64,000 bases of DNA from Lepturacanthus savala. Its lineage: Eukaryota; Chordata; Actinopteri; Scombriformes; Trichiuridae. Position 1 is the first letter of the stretch, and each line of letters opens with the position of its first letter. Both the position numbers and the translations under genes were made by a program. The notes below the pieces were generated by a model. It was given only the letters and a program-made list of their open reading frames with translations, made no database searches and was not told where the DNA came from. The stretch lies in contig CM060477.1 of assembly GCA_030544235.1 (NCBI GenBank), positions 21,721,934-21,785,933 on the forward strand. The letters run 5' to 3'. Shown here piece by piece: positions 62,801-64,000 of this stretch.

Positions 62801-64000
62801 GGTTAGGGTTAGGCTCAGCGTTAGGGTATAGGGAACGAAACTGCCAGGTATACCTCGCCCGATGATTTTGAAGGTGGTAGAGCTCCGAAACTGAAAATCA
62901 TATCAAAACGGCACCAATTCCTACCCCCCCAGGTAAGAATTTAGGGTTAGGGTTAGGGTTAGGGTTAAGCTAGGGTTAGGGTTAGGCTCAGCGTTAGGGT
63001 ATAGGGAACGAAACTGCCAGGTATACCTCGCCCGATGATTTTGAAGGTGGTAGAGCTCCGAAACTGAAAATCATATCAAAACGGCACCAATTCCTACCCC
63101 CCCAGGTAAGAATTTAGGGTTAGGGTTAGGGTTAGGGTTAGGGTTAAGCTAGGGTTAGGGTTAGGCTCAGCATTAGGGTATAGGGAACGAAACTGCCAGG
63201 TATACCTCGCCCGATGATTTTGAAGGTGGTAGAGCTCCGAAACTGAAAATCATATCAAAACGGCACCAATTCCTACCCCCCCAGGTAAGAATTTAGGGTT
63301 AGGGTTAGGGTTAGGCGAGGGTTAGGGTTAGGCTCAGTGTTAGGGTATAGGGAACGAAACTGCCAGGTATACCTCGCCCGATGATTTTGAAGGTGGTAGA
63401 GCTCCGAAACTGAAAATCATATCAAAACGGCACCAATTCCTACCCCCCCAGGTAAGAATTTAGGGTTAGGGTTAGGGTTAGGCTAGGGTTAGGGTTAGGC
63501 TCAGCGTTAGGGTATAGGGAATGAAACTGCCAGGTATACCTCGCCCGATGATTTTGAAGGTGGTAGAGCTCCGAAACTGAAAATCATATCAAAACGGCAC
63601 CAATTCCTACCCCCCCAGGTAAGAATTTAGGGTTAGGGTTAGGGTTAGGCTAGGGTTAGGGTTAGGGTTAGGCTCAGCGTTAGGGTATAGGGAACGAAAC
63701 TGCCAGGTATACCTCGCCCGATGATTTTGAAGGTGGTAGAGCTCCGAAACTGAAAATCATATCAAAACGGCACCAATTCCTACCCCCCCAGGTAAGAATT
63801 TAGGGTTAGGGTTAGGGTTAGGCTAGGGTTAGGGTTAGGCTCAGCGTTAGGGTATAGGGAATGAAACTGCCAGGTATACCTCGCCCGATGATTTTGAAGG
63901 TGGTAGAGCTCCGAAACTGAAAATCATATCAAAACGGCACCAATTCCTACCCCCCCAGGTAAGAATTTAGGGTTAGGGTTAGGGTTAGGCTAGGGTTAGG
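59881..64000 (+). repeat. About 8.0-kb-spaced higher-order block, copy 2 (cut by window end)
   Basis: Repeats the order of 51899-57620 in shortened form and is cut by the window edge in the middle of a monomer linker. The closing run of GAATG GC monomers appears from about 63480, matching the run from about 57400 at an offset near 6.1 kb. The shorter offset shows net loss of several monomers in this copy, or gain in the other. Confidence 0.8.

Larger units (their letters stand above)
36837..63500 (+). repeat. Recurring two-monomer dyad: CAGCATT then GGCGAGGG/CAGTGTT
   Basis: Fourteen GGCGAGGG monomers (starts 37029, 40656, 42732, 45858, 49020, 51299, 54097, 55320, 56370, 57229, 58935, 59281, 61918, 63314) also have CAGTGTT. 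Each is directly preceded by a monomer with CAGCATT. The two changes hit the two sides of the same CpG (CAGCGTT). The dyad is confined to the right of about 36.8 kb. Spacings such as 346, 859, 1,050, 1,223 and 1,396 bp are whole numbers of monomers (2, 5, 6, 7 and 8), so the dyad moves as a unit. A few CAGCATT monomers lack the partner. Confidence 0.88.
1..64000 (+). repeat. Composite telomere-motif satellite array filling the window
   Basis: Every line of the window is the same tandem monomer, all copies head-to-tail in one orientation, with no unique flank at either end, so the true array is longer than 64 kb. Successive copies of the TGGTAGAGCTCC box start at 1, 168, 335 and 508, giving periods of 167, 167 and 173 bp. 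Each monomer has a conserved core and a TTAGGG-rich linker. I estimate 365-375 monomers from the mean spacing. Copies differ by scattered single-base changes and by whole-hexamer indels. I saw no transposon, gene, RNA gene or foreign insertion anywhere. Known biology: satellites that include interstitial telomeric repeats are typical of subtelomeric or pericentromeric heterochromatin. I infer a eukaryotic, probably animal, genome; the family name is unknown to me. Confidence 0.97.

Noticed and set aside
1..64000. CRISPR array
   Set aside because: There are regular direct repeats but no unique spacers: the whole period is conserved, 161-185 bp long, and telomere-like.
1..64000. True terminal telomere
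   Set aside because: Perfect TTAGGG runs never exceed six hexamers and are always interrupted by the core. A terminal telomere would be long and nearly pure.
1..64000. Inserted transposon, endogenous virus or gene between monomers
   Set aside because: The monomer phase continues without a break from the first to the last base, and every irregularity is a point change, a hexamer step or a C-tract slip.

Overview
The whole window is one uninterrupted, head-to-tail satellite array. It has no unique sequence at either edge, no protein gene, no RNA gene and no inserted mobile element. The monomer is basically 167 bp, and I estimate about 365-375 copies. Each monomer joins a non-telomeric core of roughly 107 bp to about 60 bp of telomere-type TTAGGG repeats and near variants (TTAGGC, TTAAGC, TAGGG, TTAGCG, TTTGGG). 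All copies have the same orientation, with the G-rich strand on the given strand. Monomer length changes almost only in 6-bp steps (161, 167, 173, 179, 185), by gain or loss of whole TTAGGG hexamers; 1-bp changes come from a C7 tract that slips to C6 or C5.

TTAGGG repeats, this satellite structure, and variants that are often CpG transitions all point to a eukaryotic nuclear genome, most likely a metazoan with CpG methylation and a vertebrate-type telomere motif. The setting is probably subtelomeric or another heterochromatic block. I do not recognise the satellite family and cannot name the species.

Layout. I call the variable stretch the linker. 'GC' monomers carry TTAGGC-TAGGG and 'AAGC' monomers carry TTAAGC-TAGGG. 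Diagnostic variants show nested higher-order repeats (HORs). At 0-4.3 kb the monomers are mixed and mostly of the 167-bp GC type. At 4.33-8.74 kb there is a clean tandem pair of a 13-monomer HOR (2,206 and 2,200 bp). A TTAGCG / CGACACC cassette recurs at 3.65, 8.9, 13.7 and 19.7 kb. At 13.7-17.5 kb and 19.7-23.3 kb are two copies of a block about 6.0 kb apart, which contains its own 1.2-kb internal duplication. At 23.3-34.4 kb is a family with periods of 2,231 and 4,472 bp (13 and 26 monomers). At 39.2-43.0 kb is a 2,076-bp, 12-monomer tandem duplication. From 44.7 to 64 kb the array is rich in long AAGC monomers and a two-monomer 'dyad', with 2,273-bp and about 8.0-kb HOR relationships.

Conserved short elements recur in nearly every monomer: a SacI palindrome, an imperfect 10-bp hairpin around the C7 tract, a polypyrimidine-CAG|GTAAG motif that resembles a back-to-back 3'/5' splice site, a 10-bp perfect palindrome AGGTATACCT, and an 8-bp inverted repeat ATGATTTT/AAAATCAT that crosses the monomer boundary. 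The only long open frame (minus strand, 35159-35392) is a by-product of a C-tract slip and a CpG transition, and is rejected as a gene.
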